This document shows, in pieces, positions 1 to 8,141 of a stretch of 26,395 nucleotides of DNA. The notes under the pieces are model-generated. The model saw only the letters and a list, made by a program, of their open reading frames with translations. It was not told the origin of the DNA and did not search any database. How positions within the stretch are numbered: position 1 is the stretch's first letter; the number at the start of each line of letters is the position of its first letter. Source of the DNA: CAYPYS01 sp964445715 (GTDB lineage Bacteria; Omnitrophota; Gorgyraeia; Gorgyraeales; Gorgyraeaceae); assembly GCA_964445715.1 (NCBI GenBank), contig CAYULJ010000005.1, positions 1-26,395 on the forward strand. Reading direction: 5' to 3'. The position numbers were made by a program, and so were the translations under genes.

Positions 1-1127
1 CTTTTGTCTGCGTGCCCAATAGCATAGTGGCGCTTGGGGATATAGCAAATTTTCACAGGCGAAGATTTGACATACCTATAATAGGCGTCACTGGCTCCAA
101 TGGCAAGACTAGCACAAAAGAGATGGTAGCCGCGATCCTCAATAAAAAAATGAACGTCTTGAAAAATTTTGGCACAGAAAATAATCAGATCGGCGTGCCT
201 CTTACGCTTATGCGTCTCAATGCTTCTCATAAGGTAGCTGTTTTAGAGATGGGCACTAATCATCTTGGCGAGATAAGGCGTCTTTCTGAAATTGCGCAAC
301 CCACGATGGCCATTATTACGAACATAGGGCCGTCGCACTTGCAATATTTAAAAGACACCGAGACAGTAATGAAAGCCAAATGTGAGATCCTGGAGTACCT
401 GGATAAAAAAGGCAAAGTCTTTGTAAATGCAGACGACGAATCTTTGAAGAAATTAAAAACAAAGGCTAAAATGGTGAAGTTTGGGCTCGATAAAGGCTTT
501 GACTTTTATGCTGATAAGGTAGATCTTGGGCCTAACAGGATAGATTTTAGATTGAATGGGAAATGGGATATAACCCTGAATCTTGTTGGCCGGCACAGTG
601 TTTACAATGCCTTAGGTGCAATTGCAGTCGCCTTTGAATATGGAGTTTCTATTGATGATATAAGAGAGGGCTTGAAGGAATTTAGGGTGCCAAATATGAG
701 GATGGAAGTCAAAGATGTAGGAGATATAAAAATAATAAATGATTCCTATAATTCCAATCCTTTATCGATGCGGCAGGCGATAGAGGCTCTCGGAGATATG
801 ACTACTAAAGGGAGGAAGATTTTAATAGCAGGCGATATGCTTGAATTGGGAAATTTATCAGGGCGGTTTCACCATTTAGTCGGAAGACAGGCTGCGCAGT
901 CCGGTATAGATCTGATAGTAGCAGTTGGGAAACTCGCCGAGCATATTGCAAAGGGTGCTAAAGAGGCAGGTATGAGCCAGAAAAAAATCAAGCTATGCAA
1001 TATCGTTAAAGAAGCTTCTGAGGCTATGCCGAATTTAGTAAAGAAGGGTGATGTTATATTGGTAAAAGGCTCTCGTGCAATGAAAATGGAACAGATCGTC
1101 GAAGGGTTGGAGGCTCAATTCAAATAA
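1..1127 (+). CDS. murF: UDP-N-acetylmuramoyl-tripeptide--D-Ala-D-Ala ligase MurF (5' truncated)
   Basis: MurF adds D-Ala-D-Ala to UDP-MurNAc-tripeptide in the cytoplasm, the last soluble step before lipid I. The frame is open to the left edge (first whole codon at base 3), and the readable protein begins inside the N-terminal domain, so roughly 80 or more residues lie outside the window. A GTG at 12 is in frame but sits in conserved sequence and is probably not the true start. Counting from that GTG, the Mur-ligase ATP loop GSNGKTS is at residues 28-34, followed by the central ligase domain and a C-terminal domain with NDSYNSNP and AGDMLELG motifs. The stop abuts the mraY start with no gap, indicating translational coupling. 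Identity is firm. Confidence 0.95.
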   Translation, partial: FVCVPNSIVALGDIANFHRRRFDIPIIGVTGSNGKTSTKEMVAAILNKKMNVLKNFGTENNQIGVPLTLMRLNASHKVAVLEMGTNHLGEIRRLSEIAQPTMAIITNIGPSHLQYLKDTETVMKAKCEILEYLDKKGKVFVNADDESLKKLKTKAKMVKFGLDKGFDFYADKVDLGPNRIDFRLNGKWDITLNLVGRHSVYNALGAIAVAFEYGVSIDDIREGLKEFRVPNMRMEVKDVGDIKIINDSYNSNPLSMRQAIEALGDMTTKGRKILIAGDMLELGNLSGRFHHLVGRQAAQSGIDLIVAVGKLAEHIAKGAKEAGMSQKKIKLCNIVKEASEAMPNLVKKGDVILVKGSRAMKMEQIVEGLEAQFK

Positions 1128-2225
1128 ATGTTATATTACTTACTATATCCTCTAAGAGAGCACTTTTTTGTTTTTAATGTAGTTAAATATATAACGTTTA
1201 GAGCTGCGTTTGCGAGCATCACCGCATTTTTAATAACAGTTATTTTTGCCCCTCCTATAATCAGAAAATTGCAGGCCTTGAATATAGGCGAGAAAATAAG
1301 GGAGAAAGATTGCCCTGGCCTTTATGATTTGCATAAAGGAAAACAAGGTACGCCTACTATGGGTGGTTTGTTGATTTTACTAGGGATATGCGTATCCACT
1401 TTGCTGTGGGCTGATATAAATAATAGCCTTGTACTCTTGGCGCTTTTAGTTACTCTTTGGCTTGGTGGTATTGGTTTCATAGATGATTACAAGAAACTCG
1501 TCTCGCGCTCTAAAGGCGGATCAAGAGGATTGAATAAAAGGACCAAGCTTTTATCGCAGCTTATCATAGGGTTTGTTATAGGTCTTTATCTGTACATCAA
1601 CCCGAAGACCACAACCATTCTGGAGATGCCTTTCTTGAAAGAGTTGGCAATAAATCTAGGCATTTTTTATATAGCCTTTGTGATACTTGTTATAACTGCA
1701 TCCTCAAACGCAGTCAATCTTACAGACGGTCTTGATGGTCTTGCTGTAGGGTGTATCGTGCTCACCGCAGTAGCTTATGCTGGTTTTAGTTACCTGACAG
1801 GTCATATTAATTTTTCAGAATATTTAGGCATCTACCATCTATCTGAGGCAGGAGAATTGACTGTCTTTTGCGCTACTATAGTAGGAGCAGGACTGGGATT
1901 TTTATGGTACAACTCATTCCCTGCATCGATTTTCATGGGGGACACAGGAGCCTTAGCCTTAGGTGGTGCCATAGGTACAGTAGCGGTTTTTGTCAAGAAG
2001 GAGATCGTCCTGTTTCTTGTCGGAGGGGTGTTTGTTATAGAGGCTGTGTCAGTATTGATGCAGATAATCTCCTACAGGTTGACTGGAAAGAGGATATTCA
2101 AGATCGCGCCTCTCCATCATCATTTTGAGATGTGCGGTTGGTCTGAGCCAAAGGTGACTGTCAGGTTTTGGATTATAGCTATAATACTTCTGCTTCTGAG
2201 CTTCGCAACCTTAAAGCTAAGATAG
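1128..2225 (+). CDS. mraY: Phospho-N-acetylmuramoyl-pentapeptide-transferase MraY
   Basis: MraY is the integral inner-membrane enzyme that transfers phospho-MurNAc-pentapeptide to undecaprenyl phosphate, giving lipid I. At 365 residues it has the usual family length and about ten hydrophobic segments. The family signatures are present: DDYKK at about 119-123, NAVNLTDGLDGL at 194-205 with the Mg-binding Asp residues, FMGDTG at 269-274, and the APLHHHFE loop at about 327-334. The ATG follows directly on the murF stop, so translation is likely coupled. Four bases after the stop lies a 41-nt palindrome (2229-2269) that separates it from murD. Confidence 0.97.
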   Translation: MLYYLLYPLREHFFVFNVVKYITFRAAFASITAFLITVIFAPPIIRKLQALNIGEKIREKDCPGLYDLHKGKQGTPTMGGLLILLGICVSTLLWADINNSLVLLALLVTLWLGGIGFIDDYKKLVSRSKGGSRGLNKRTKLLSQLIIGFVIGLYLYINPKTTTILEMPFLKELAINLGIFYIAFVILVITASSNAVNLTDGLDGLAVGCIVLTAVAYAGFSYLTGHINFSEYLGIYHLSEAGELTVFCATIVGAGLGFLWYNSFPASIFMGDTGALALGGAIGTVAVFVKKEIVLFLVGGVFVIEAVSVLMQIISYRLTGKRIFKIAPLHHHFEMCGWSEPKVTVRFWIIAIILLLLSFATLKLR

Positions 2226-2228
2226 AGG

Positions 2229-2269
2229 CTTAAGTTTACACTTTAACAATGTTAAAGTGTAAACTTAAG
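2229..2269. repeat. 41-nt CTTAAG palindrome, copy 1 (mraY-murD)
   Basis: This is a perfect palindrome of two 19-nt arms (left arm CTTAAGTTTACACTTTAAC) around an AAT loop. It starts 4 nt after the mraY stop and ends 8 nt before the murD ATG, so it crowds out an ordinary ribosome-binding site for murD. It is identical to the copy at 3528 and is read as a REP-like element served by the RAYT gene at 25560. Confidence 0.95.
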
Positions 2270-2277
2270 AATATGAG

Positions 2278-3561
2278 ATGAGAAAAGTAACCGTTGTTGG
2301 ATTAGGGAAGAGTGGAGTGGCAGCCGCAAGAGTTCTTGCAGGACGAGGAGACACTGTCTTTATTACAGAGATAAAAGATGGTAGTGCTACAAGGGCGTCT
2401 TTGGATGTTCTTATTGCTGACGGCGTAGTCAAGAAGTGCAATGCTGAAATTGGTCATCATAGTAAGAAATTTATAGAAGATTCTGAGTTAATGGTTATAA
2501 GTCCTGGCGTGGGCAGTGATTCTTTGGCAGTGAGGTTAGCTGATGAAAAAGGTATACCTATTATTAGTGAATTAGAATTAGGTTATTCGCTTTGCCTTGT
2601 TCCGATGATTGCTGTAACCGGGACTAGCGGCAAGACCACAGTTACGACCTTGATAGGCGAGATGTTCAAAAGGGCGGGGCGTGATGCAGTCGTATGCGGC
2701 AATATAGGTAATCCGTTGAGCGGCGAACTCAAAAAAATAAAAGATGACTCTGTGGTAGTTTTAGAGGTCAGTTCTTTTCAGCTCGAAAGAATAAAGAATT
2801 TCAAGCCAAAGATCAGCCTGATATTGAATATCTCAGAGAATCATTTAGACAGACATAAGGATATGGACGAATATATTGCCCTGAAGGCGCGAATATTTTC
2901 TAACCAGGACGAGAATGATTTTGTTTTTTTAAATGGACGAGATAGGATCCTTAAAAAGATTTCTAGTAATATAAGGGCTAAGATGGAATTTTTTGATAAA
3001 TATAAAGATTTTGGAGGCAGATTCAATATAAAAAATGAAAATTTCTTAGCAGCGATGTCAATAGCTTCTTTGGAAGGGGTTGCTGAAGATATTATGCTTG
3101 ATGCGATATCGGGATTTAAAGGCATAGAGCATAGGCTAGAACACTTCACCACGATTAACGGCATTGATTTTATAAATGATTCAAAGGCGACTACTGTTTC
3201 AAGCGTTGAATGGGCATTGAGATCTTTAAATGGCAAGATTGTTTTGATTTTAGGCGGCAAATATAAAGGGGGAGATTTTAGTAGATTAAAATCTTTTATT
3301 GACGAGAAGGTGAATTTTGTTGTCGTAATAGGAGAGGCTAGGGCAAAAATCAGAGACTCTATGGAACCTTTTAAAGAGGTTATTGAGGAGAAGACTTTAG
3401 AAGGGGCAGTGCGTACAGCAGTCGAGAAGGCTCGAAAGGGAGACAAGGTTTTGCTTTCCCCTGGCTGCTCCAGCTTTGATATGTTCAGTAACTACGAGGA
3501 AAGAGGTAAATGCTTTAAGCAACTTACCTTAAGTTTACACTTTAACAATGTTAAAGTGTAA
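2278..3561 (+). CDS. murD: UDP-N-acetylmuramoyl-L-alanine--D-glutamate ligase MurD
   Basis: MurD adds D-glutamate to UDP-MurNAc-L-Ala in the cytoplasm. An N-terminal Rossmann-like domain (GLGKSG at about 8-13) is followed by the ATP loop GTSGKTT at about 115-121, NISENHLDRH in the central domain, and the C-terminal SSFDMF segment typical of MurD. Length is 427 residues. The native end appears to be near FKQL. The last ten residues, LSLHFNNVKV, and the TAA stop are encoded by the 41-nt palindrome at 3528-3568, so this protein carries an element-derived tail. No clear Shine-Dalgarno is visible, because another palindrome ends only 8 nt upstream of the ATG. Confidence 0.97.
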   Translation: MRKVTVVGLGKSGVAAARVLAGRGDTVFITEIKDGSATRASLDVLIADGVVKKCNAEIGHHSKKFIEDSELMVISPGVGSDSLAVRLADEKGIPIISELELGYSLCLVPMIAVTGTSGKTTVTTLIGEMFKRAGRDAVVCGNIGNPLSGELKKIKDDSVVVLEVSSFQLERIKNFKPKISLILNISENHLDRHKDMDEYIALKARIFSNQDENDFVFLNGRDRILKKISSNIRAKMEFFDKYKDFGGRFNIKNENFLAAMSIASLEGVAEDIMLDAISGFKGIEHRLEHFTTINGIDFINDSKATTVSSVEWALRSLNGKIVLILGGKYKGGDFSRLKSFIDEKVNFVVVIGEARAKIRDSMEPFKEVIEEKTLEGAVRTAVEKARKGDKVLLSPGCSSFDMFSNYEERGKCFKQLTLSLHFNNVKV

Positions 3562-3568
3562 ACTTAAG
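3528..3568. repeat. 41-nt CTTAAG palindrome, copy 2 (3' end of murD)
   Basis: It is identical to copy 1 (19-nt arms, AAT loop). Its first 34 bases are translated as the end of MurD and provide the TAA stop at 3559-3561. It ends one base before an upstream ATG of ftsW and 25 nt before the more likely ftsW start. Confidence 0.95.
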
Positions 3569-3593
3569 CATGTGTAGAAGTTCGCAGGTAAAA

Positions 3594-4676
3594 ATGGAGA
3601 AAGAAGCCCAGAGACTTTTAATAGTGACTACGCTTTTGATATGCATAGGCATTGTCATGATATATTCTTCTTCGAGTTCCTATGCGTATGAAAAATTTCA
3701 TGATAGTACCTTTTACCTAAAAAGACACATGGCGAATTTTATAATAGGATTAATATTTTCTTTTTTTGTCACATGCTTAGATTATAGAAAGATTAAAAAA
3801 TTTACAAAACCCTTGATCATTATTTCAATATTCAGTCTTGCCCTTGTATTTATACCTGGGATAGGACGTGAAGCAGGAGGGGCGAGACGGTGGATTAAAT
3901 TTGGCCCTATCGGATTTCAGCCCTCAGAATTCGTAGGACTTTTTCTGATTATATATCTGGCTGATATCTTGGAAAGAAAACAGCATTGCATAAAGAGTTT
4001 TTTCTACGGATTTATGCCGCCGTTTATGGTTTCAGCTTTTATAGTATTTTTGGTATTATTGCAGCCTGATTTGGGAAATGCGATTATGTTTTTTGCGTTA
4101 TTAATCATTATGTTTTTTGTGTCTGGTATAAATATGGCGCATTTTTTGCCTTTTATCATAGCCTTTGTACCAGCACTTTATTTTTTAATCATCAGGGTCC
4201 CGTATAGATTGAGGCGTATCGTTGGATATATCGACCCTTGGGGCGATGCACAGGGTGCAGGTTTTCAGATAGTGCAATCATTTTTGGCCCTTGGATCAGG
4301 CGGCATTTTTGGCGTTGGCCTTGGTTGCTCCAGGCAAAAATTATTTTATCTCCCACAGGGTCATACGGATTTTATTTTTTCTATTATAGGCGAAGAGCTC
4401 GGACTTATAGGCACATTCAGTGTTGTAATATTATTCAGCGCATTTGTATGGTTGGGAATTAGAATATCTCTAAAGGCAGGAGATTTGTTTGCTAAGCTTT
4501 TGGCGGTCGGCATTACAGCGAGTATAGGATCGAAAGCCATTATAAACATTGCTGTATCCACCGGCGCGATACCGACAAAAGGCCTGCCATTACCTTTCGT
4601 CAGCTATGGCGGAACCGCGCTTATATTTAATATGGTCGGTGTCGCGCTTTTACTCAGCATCGCCAATCGGGGGTAG
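3594..4676 (+). CDS. ftsW: SEDS-family peptidoglycan glycosyltransferase FtsW
   Basis: FtsW is the divisome lipid-II polymerase of the SEDS family, embedded in the inner membrane and working with a class B penicillin-binding protein. The sequence shows about ten membrane segments and the hallmark motifs LQPDLGN, GHTDFIFSIIGEELG and LPFVSYGG near the C-terminus. Position in the dcw cluster favours FtsW over the elongation paralogue RodA. An in-frame ATG at 3570 lies one base after the palindrome and would add MCRSSQVK. I prefer the ATG at 3594 because an AGG sits about 6 nt upstream and homologues begin near this point. The stop lies 3 nt before the murG GTG. Confidence 0.93.
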   Translation: MEKEAQRLLIVTTLLICIGIVMIYSSSSSYAYEKFHDSTFYLKRHMANFIIGLIFSFFVTCLDYRKIKKFTKPLIIISIFSLALVFIPGIGREAGGARRWIKFGPIGFQPSEFVGLFLIIYLADILERKQHCIKSFFYGFMPPFMVSAFIVFLVLLQPDLGNAIMFFALLIIMFFVSGINMAHFLPFIIAFVPALYFLIIRVPYRLRRIVGYIDPWGDAQGAGFQIVQSFLALGSGGIFGVGLGCSRQKLFYLPQGHTDFIFSIIGEELGLIGTFSVVILFSAFVWLGIRISLKAGDLFAKLLAVGITASIGSKAIINIAVSTGAIPTKGLPLPFVSYGGTALIFNMVGVALLLSIANRG

Positions 4677-4679
4677 GCT

Positions 4680-5732
4680 GTGAAAATATTTGTTGTTGCA
4701 GGAGGTACGGGCGGACATTTGTTTCCGGCGATAAGGCTGACTGAAGAGATCTGTCAGCGTCGCATAGCAGAGGTTATCTTTATAGCGTCTACTCGCAGGC
4801 AGGACGCAGCTATTTTGCAAGATAAAGGCATATCGTTTTTTACTCTCCCTATAACCGGTTTTCAAATCAGAGGTCTTTTGTATATCTTGAGTTTTATTGC
4901 AAGGCTTATAGTTGGCACTATGAAATCATTATTTTTGCTTTTGCGCTACAGGCCTTCAGTGGTCATAGGTTTTGGCGGATATGTGACTGGCCCTATTGTT
5001 TTGCTCGCCGCCATGTTAAGTATAAAGACTATTATACATGAGCAAAATGTGTATCCTGGCAGGGCAAATAGGATCCTTAGCAGGTTTGTAGATAAGATTG
5101 CCGTAAATTTTCCAGAAACCAAAAAGTATTTAAAAAGAGTAACGCATAAAGTAATAGTCTCGGGCAATCTTCTAAGAAAGTCGCTAAAGAGAGACAAAAA
5201 GGCAAACACTGGCTTTACAATCCTTGCAATGGGCGGCAGCCAGGGCTCGCAAGCATTGAATAGACTTGTGCCAGAGGCGCTAGGGTTGATCTCAGGAGAT
5301 AAAAAGAGTATCATTGACGTTATCCATATTGCAGGGAATAGAGAAGAGGATGATGTGAAAAAGGCTTATTATGATCGGAAGATAAAGAACAGGGTATTTT
5401 CCTTTGCAGATGAGATGCACAGGTTCTATAATGAAAGTGATTTTGTGATTGCACGGGCTGGGGCTACAACAGTTTCCGAATTGCTTTATTTGTCCAAGCC
5501 ATCGATACTGATACCGTATCCACATGCAGGTGCGCATCAACGTCTCAACGCAAAGATTTTGTCAGATGTAGGCATTGCGGTTTTGCTTGAAGAAGAAGAG
5601 CTTACGCCACAGCTCCTGTACGAGAATATAGCGAAGTTTATGGACAAAGGCTTGCTTGCTGAGATGGCGGGTAGGGTGACAGGTAGTAGTGAGGACGCAT
5701 GCGAGATCTTAATAAAGGAATGCATTGCTTAA
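4680..5732 (+). CDS. murG: UDP-GlcNAc:lipid I GlcNAc transferase MurG
   Basis: MurG adds GlcNAc to lipid I at the inner face of the membrane to give lipid II (GT-B fold, family GT28). The N-terminal glycine-rich loop GGTGGH is at 8-13. The C-terminal domain has GGSQGSQALN and the donor-site stretch with ARAGATTVSEL and PYPHAGAHQ. Length is 350 residues, normal for the family. It starts at GTG; a run of five G overlapping the ftsW 3' end serves as Shine-Dalgarno and points to coupling with ftsW. The TAA stop (5730-5732) is the first TAA inside the palindromic element at 5728-5787. Confidence 0.96.
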   Translation: MKIFVVAGGTGGHLFPAIRLTEEICQRRIAEVIFIASTRRQDAAILQDKGISFFTLPITGFQIRGLLYILSFIARLIVGTMKSLFLLLRYRPSVVIGFGGYVTGPIVLLAAMLSIKTIIHEQNVYPGRANRILSRFVDKIAVNFPETKKYLKRVTHKVIVSGNLLRKSLKRDKKANTGFTILAMGGSQGSQALNRLVPEALGLISGDKKSIIDVIHIAGNREEDDVKKAYYDRKIKNRVFSFADEMHRFYNESDFVIARAGATTVSELLYLSKPSILIPYPHAGAHQRLNAKILSDVGIAVLLEEEELTPQLLYENIAKFMDKGLLAEMAGRVTGSSEDACEILIKECIA

Positions 5733-5787
5733 GCTCACACACCACTTCGTGGCACAGGCTTTCTCATTGTTGAAGTGTGAACTTAAG
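5728..5787. repeat. Diverged 60-nt CTTAAG palindrome-family element (murG-murC)
   Basis: Both ends are CTTAAG. The right arm (from about 5765) matches the 41-mer with A-to-G changes, while the left arm matches only for about 13 nt and is then replaced by a segment with a nested hairpin, CCAC-TTC-GTGG (5742-5752). A T-to-C change in the left arm is matched by A-to-G in the right arm, so pairing is kept. It supplies the murG stop codon and lies 16 nt upstream of the murC ATG. Confidence 0.85.
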
Positions 5788-5802
5788 GATGGATAGGCGA
5801 AT

Positions 5803-7173
5803 ATGAAGAAGAGGGAAAGAATCCATTTTATAGGTATAGGCGGGGCTGGCATGAGCGGACTCGCAGAAGTCTTTCATGGTCACGGTTATGCTGTGCAAGG
5901 TTCGGATATAAAAAAGACCAAGCTCACTGATAGATTGGAAGAATTAGGGATTAAAGTAATGGAATCGCATTCCGCTGATAATATAGACAGCGCAGATTAC
6001 GTTGTATATTCTTCTTGTATAACAGAGCAAAATGTAGAAATAAAAGAAGCCAGGCGTAAAAATATACCGATTCTTCGTCGCATTGAGGCGTTAAATATGC
6101 TTTTACAGGACAAAGATATCATAGCGATCTCTGGTGCGCATGGAAAGACTACGACGACCTCGCTTATTTCATATCTTTTGATAGAAGGAGGCATGGACCC
6201 GACAGTCTTTATAGGCGCGGATGTATCTTTTCTCGACGGCAATGCAAGACACGGTAGAAGCAACTTGGTCGTCACTGAAGCAGATGAATCAGACGGGTCT
6301 TTTCTTATGCTGGAGCCATTGTATAGCGTGAGCACCAATATTGACAAGGAGCATATGGATTTTTACGACAACATGGACAATGTAATGAAGGCTTATACGG
6401 AGTTTATAGGAAGCACAAGGGAAGAAGGCTGTGTATTTGTGTGCGCGGATGATGGAAACTTGCGAAAAATTTCAAAAAAATCAGGCAAAAGAGTAATTAG
6501 CTATGGCATTTCAGAGGATGCTGATGTGCGGGCAGAGAAGGTAGAGTTTATGGACTTAAGAGGCTCAAGATTCGATTTGGTTTATGAGAATAAATTGCTC
6601 GGAAAAGTGAATATTTCTATTATGGGTATGCATAATATTTTGAATGCCTTGGCTGCGATAGGGCTTGCGCTGGAGTTAGGAATAGATTTTTCTTTTATAC
6701 AGAAGACTATATGCGATTTTAAAGGCGCTGATCGAAGATTTAATGTTGCGCATCTAGATTCGGACATCCTTGTCATAGACGACTATGCTCATCATCCTAC
6801 AGAGATAAAGGCGACATTGAAGGCGCTGGAAGATTCAGGGAAGAGAATAGTGGCTGTTTTTCAGCCACACAGATATTCCAGGACGAAATATCTCAAGGAA
6901 CAGTTTGGAAATTGTTTCGACCTTGCTGACCATCTGGTGATAACTGATATATATTCAGCTCACGAAAAACCTATAGATGGTGTTACCGGCAAAGACCTAT
7001 TTGAAAGCGTAAAGAAACGCGGACACAAAAACGCCCATTTTATATCAAAGGATGATATAATAGGCCACCTAATGAAAGTGGTGAAGCCCAAGGATGCCAT
7101 CTTTATTCTTGGAGCTGGTGACATAGGAGAGATGCCGGAGAGAATTGCGAAGGCTTTATCTAAGAATCGCTAA
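5803..7173 (+). CDS. murC: UDP-N-acetylmuramate--L-alanine ligase MurC
   Basis: MurC attaches L-alanine to UDP-MurNAc, the first ligase step of the stem peptide. The N-terminal dinucleotide-like fold carries GIGGAGMSGLA at about 11-21. The ATP loop GAHGKTTTTS is at 111-120, and the central and C-terminal domains include DDYAHHPTEI and FQPHRYSRT, both diagnostic for MurC. At 456 residues it is full length. Its TAA (7171-7173) falls in a degenerate left arm of the palindrome family that starts at 7170. It forms a set with murB immediately downstream, as in many dcw clusters. Confidence 0.97.
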   Translation: MKKRERIHFIGIGGAGMSGLAEVFHGHGYAVQGSDIKKTKLTDRLEELGIKVMESHSADNIDSADYVVYSSCITEQNVEIKEARRKNIPILRRIEALNMLLQDKDIIAISGAHGKTTTTSLISYLLIEGGMDPTVFIGADVSFLDGNARHGRSNLVVTEADESDGSFLMLEPLYSVSTNIDKEHMDFYDNMDNVMKAYTEFIGSTREEGCVFVCADDGNLRKISKKSGKRVISYGISEDADVRAEKVEFMDLRGSRFDLVYENKLLGKVNISIMGMHNILNALAAIGLALELGIDFSFIQKTICDFKGADRRFNVAHLDSDILVIDDYAHHPTEIKATLKALEDSGKRIVAVFQPHRYSRTKYLKEQFGNCFDLADHLVITDIYSAHEKPIDGVTGKDLFESVKKRGHKNAHFISKDDIIGHLMKVVKPKDAIFILGAGDIGEMPERIAKALSKNR

Positions 7174-7187
7174 GTTCACATTTCAAC
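7170..7187. repeat. Solitary left arm of the CTTAAG palindrome family
   Basis: About 18 nt after the murC coding region match one arm of the 41-mer with a few transitions (TTC for TTT, C for T near the tip), changes also seen in the copies at 5728 and 25499. The matching right arm is missing; an unrelated perfect palindrome starts two bases later. It provides the murC stop. Confidence 0.6.
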
Positions 7188-7188
7188 A

Positions 7189-7240
7189 CTTTATCCACAC
7201 TGTAGGGGAGACTTAAGTCTCCCCTACAGTGTGGATAAAG
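7189..7240. repeat. Perfect 52-nt palindrome with two inverted DnaA-box 9-mers (murC-murB)
   Basis: Twenty-six bases are followed directly by their exact reverse complement, with CTTAAG at the centre (7212-7217). The outer part contains TTATCCACA at 7191-7199 and its inverse TGTGGATAA at 7230-7238, the consensus DnaA box. It ends 19 nt before the murB start. The core is unrelated to the 41-mer family. Possible roles are an mRNA hairpin, a different REP-like family or a DnaA-binding site; only the palindrome and box matches are seen directly. Confidence 0.93.
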
Positions 7241-7259
7241 TCTGTATTAAGAAAAGTCA

Positions 7260-8138
7260 ATGAAGACCAGATACGGCGAGTTATTATCCGATCATACGAG
7301 CTTAAAGATAGGCGGGTCTGTTTTTTGTTGGCTTGAGCCAGAAAATACAGACGATGTCTTAGAGGCTGTTAAGGTCGCAGAAAAAGAGAAAAAGCCCATT
7401 GTTGTGATTGGTAGGGGGAGCAATATCTTGGCATCTGACAATGGATTTGACGGTGTAGTCATAAATCTTAATAGAGGATTTAATTTTATAGAGAAAGAAG
7501 GAAAAGATATCCTCAAAGTCGGCGCGGCTGTCCCTGTTTCTAAGTTAATCAGGCAAAGCGCTGATGAAGGTCTTTCAGGTTGCGAATTCCTCTCAGGTAT
7601 CCCTGGTTCTTTTGGAGGAGCAGTATTCATGAACGCAGGTGTACGAGATGCAAGTGATGCAAAGGCCTATATAGAGGTAAAAGATGCAATATTAGACGCG
7701 GACATTATAGATTTAAAAAGCAGAAAAAGAGAGACGCTTAAGAAAGACAAAATAGATTTTTCATATCGTTCGTCTGGCCTGAATGGCAAATGTATTCTGG
7801 GAGCAAGGTTAAAATTAAAAAAAGACGATAAGAAAGCCATTTCCAATAGAATAGATCATTTTATGAAAAGCCGCGAATGGATAAATGACCTGGGTTTCTC
7901 AGCTGGCAGTGTTTTTAAGAACCCGGATAAAGAAAATCCAGCTGGCAGACTGATAGAATCATGTGATCTTAAGGGCAAGAGGATCGGTGGTGCAGAGATA
8001 TCAAGTAAGCATGCAAATATCATAATAAATGTTGCCAGTGCAAAGTCAAAAGACGTGCAAGACCTGATAGAGCTCGCAAAGGCTAGAGTTAAAGAGAAAT
8101 TTAACGTAGCCTTGCAGCTTGAGCTTCGAATAATTTAA
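7260..8138 (+). CDS. murB: UDP-N-acetylenolpyruvoylglucosamine reductase MurB
   Basis: MurB is the FAD- and NADPH-dependent reductase that makes UDP-MurNAc. The FAD-binding motif GRGSNIL is at 51-57 and GIPGSFGGAVFMNAG at about 113-127. The C-terminal substrate domain has SAGSVFKNP, whose Ser217 should be the catalytic proton donor, then AGRLIESCDLKG and GGAEIS. The 292-residue length fits the shorter bacterial form. The start at ATG 7260 lies 19 nt after the DnaA-box palindrome with only a weak purine stretch as ribosome-binding site. The stop is 3 nt before the ddl GTG. Confidence 0.96.
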   Translation: MKTRYGELLSDHTSLKIGGSVFCWLEPENTDDVLEAVKVAEKEKKPIVVIGRGSNILASDNGFDGVVINLNRGFNFIEKEGKDILKVGAAVPVSKLIRQSADEGLSGCEFLSGIPGSFGGAVFMNAGVRDASDAKAYIEVKDAILDADIIDLKSRKRETLKKDKIDFSYRSSGLNGKCILGARLKLKKDDKKAISNRIDHFMKSREWINDLGFSAGSVFKNPDKENPAGRLIESCDLKGKRIGGAEISSKHANIIINVASAKSKDVQDLIELAKARVKEKFNVALQLELRII

Positions 8139-8141
8139 CGT

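Noticed and set aside
2229..2269. The 41-nt palindromes as ordinary intrinsic terminators
   Set aside because: They lack a following T run, recur inside what looks like one operon, and are nearly identical in sequence, which terminators need not be.
2841..3446. A 201-codon open frame on the - strand inside murD
   Set aside because: It lies entirely within well-supported murD, has no recognisable domain, and is explained by low stop density opposite an AT-biased coding strand.
6555..6560. CTTAAG alone as a diagnostic mark of the palindrome system
   Set aside because: The hexamer also occurs inside ordinary coding sequence (for example 6555, 7737, 7968, 12401, 18214, 22888), so it is informative only together with the palindrome.
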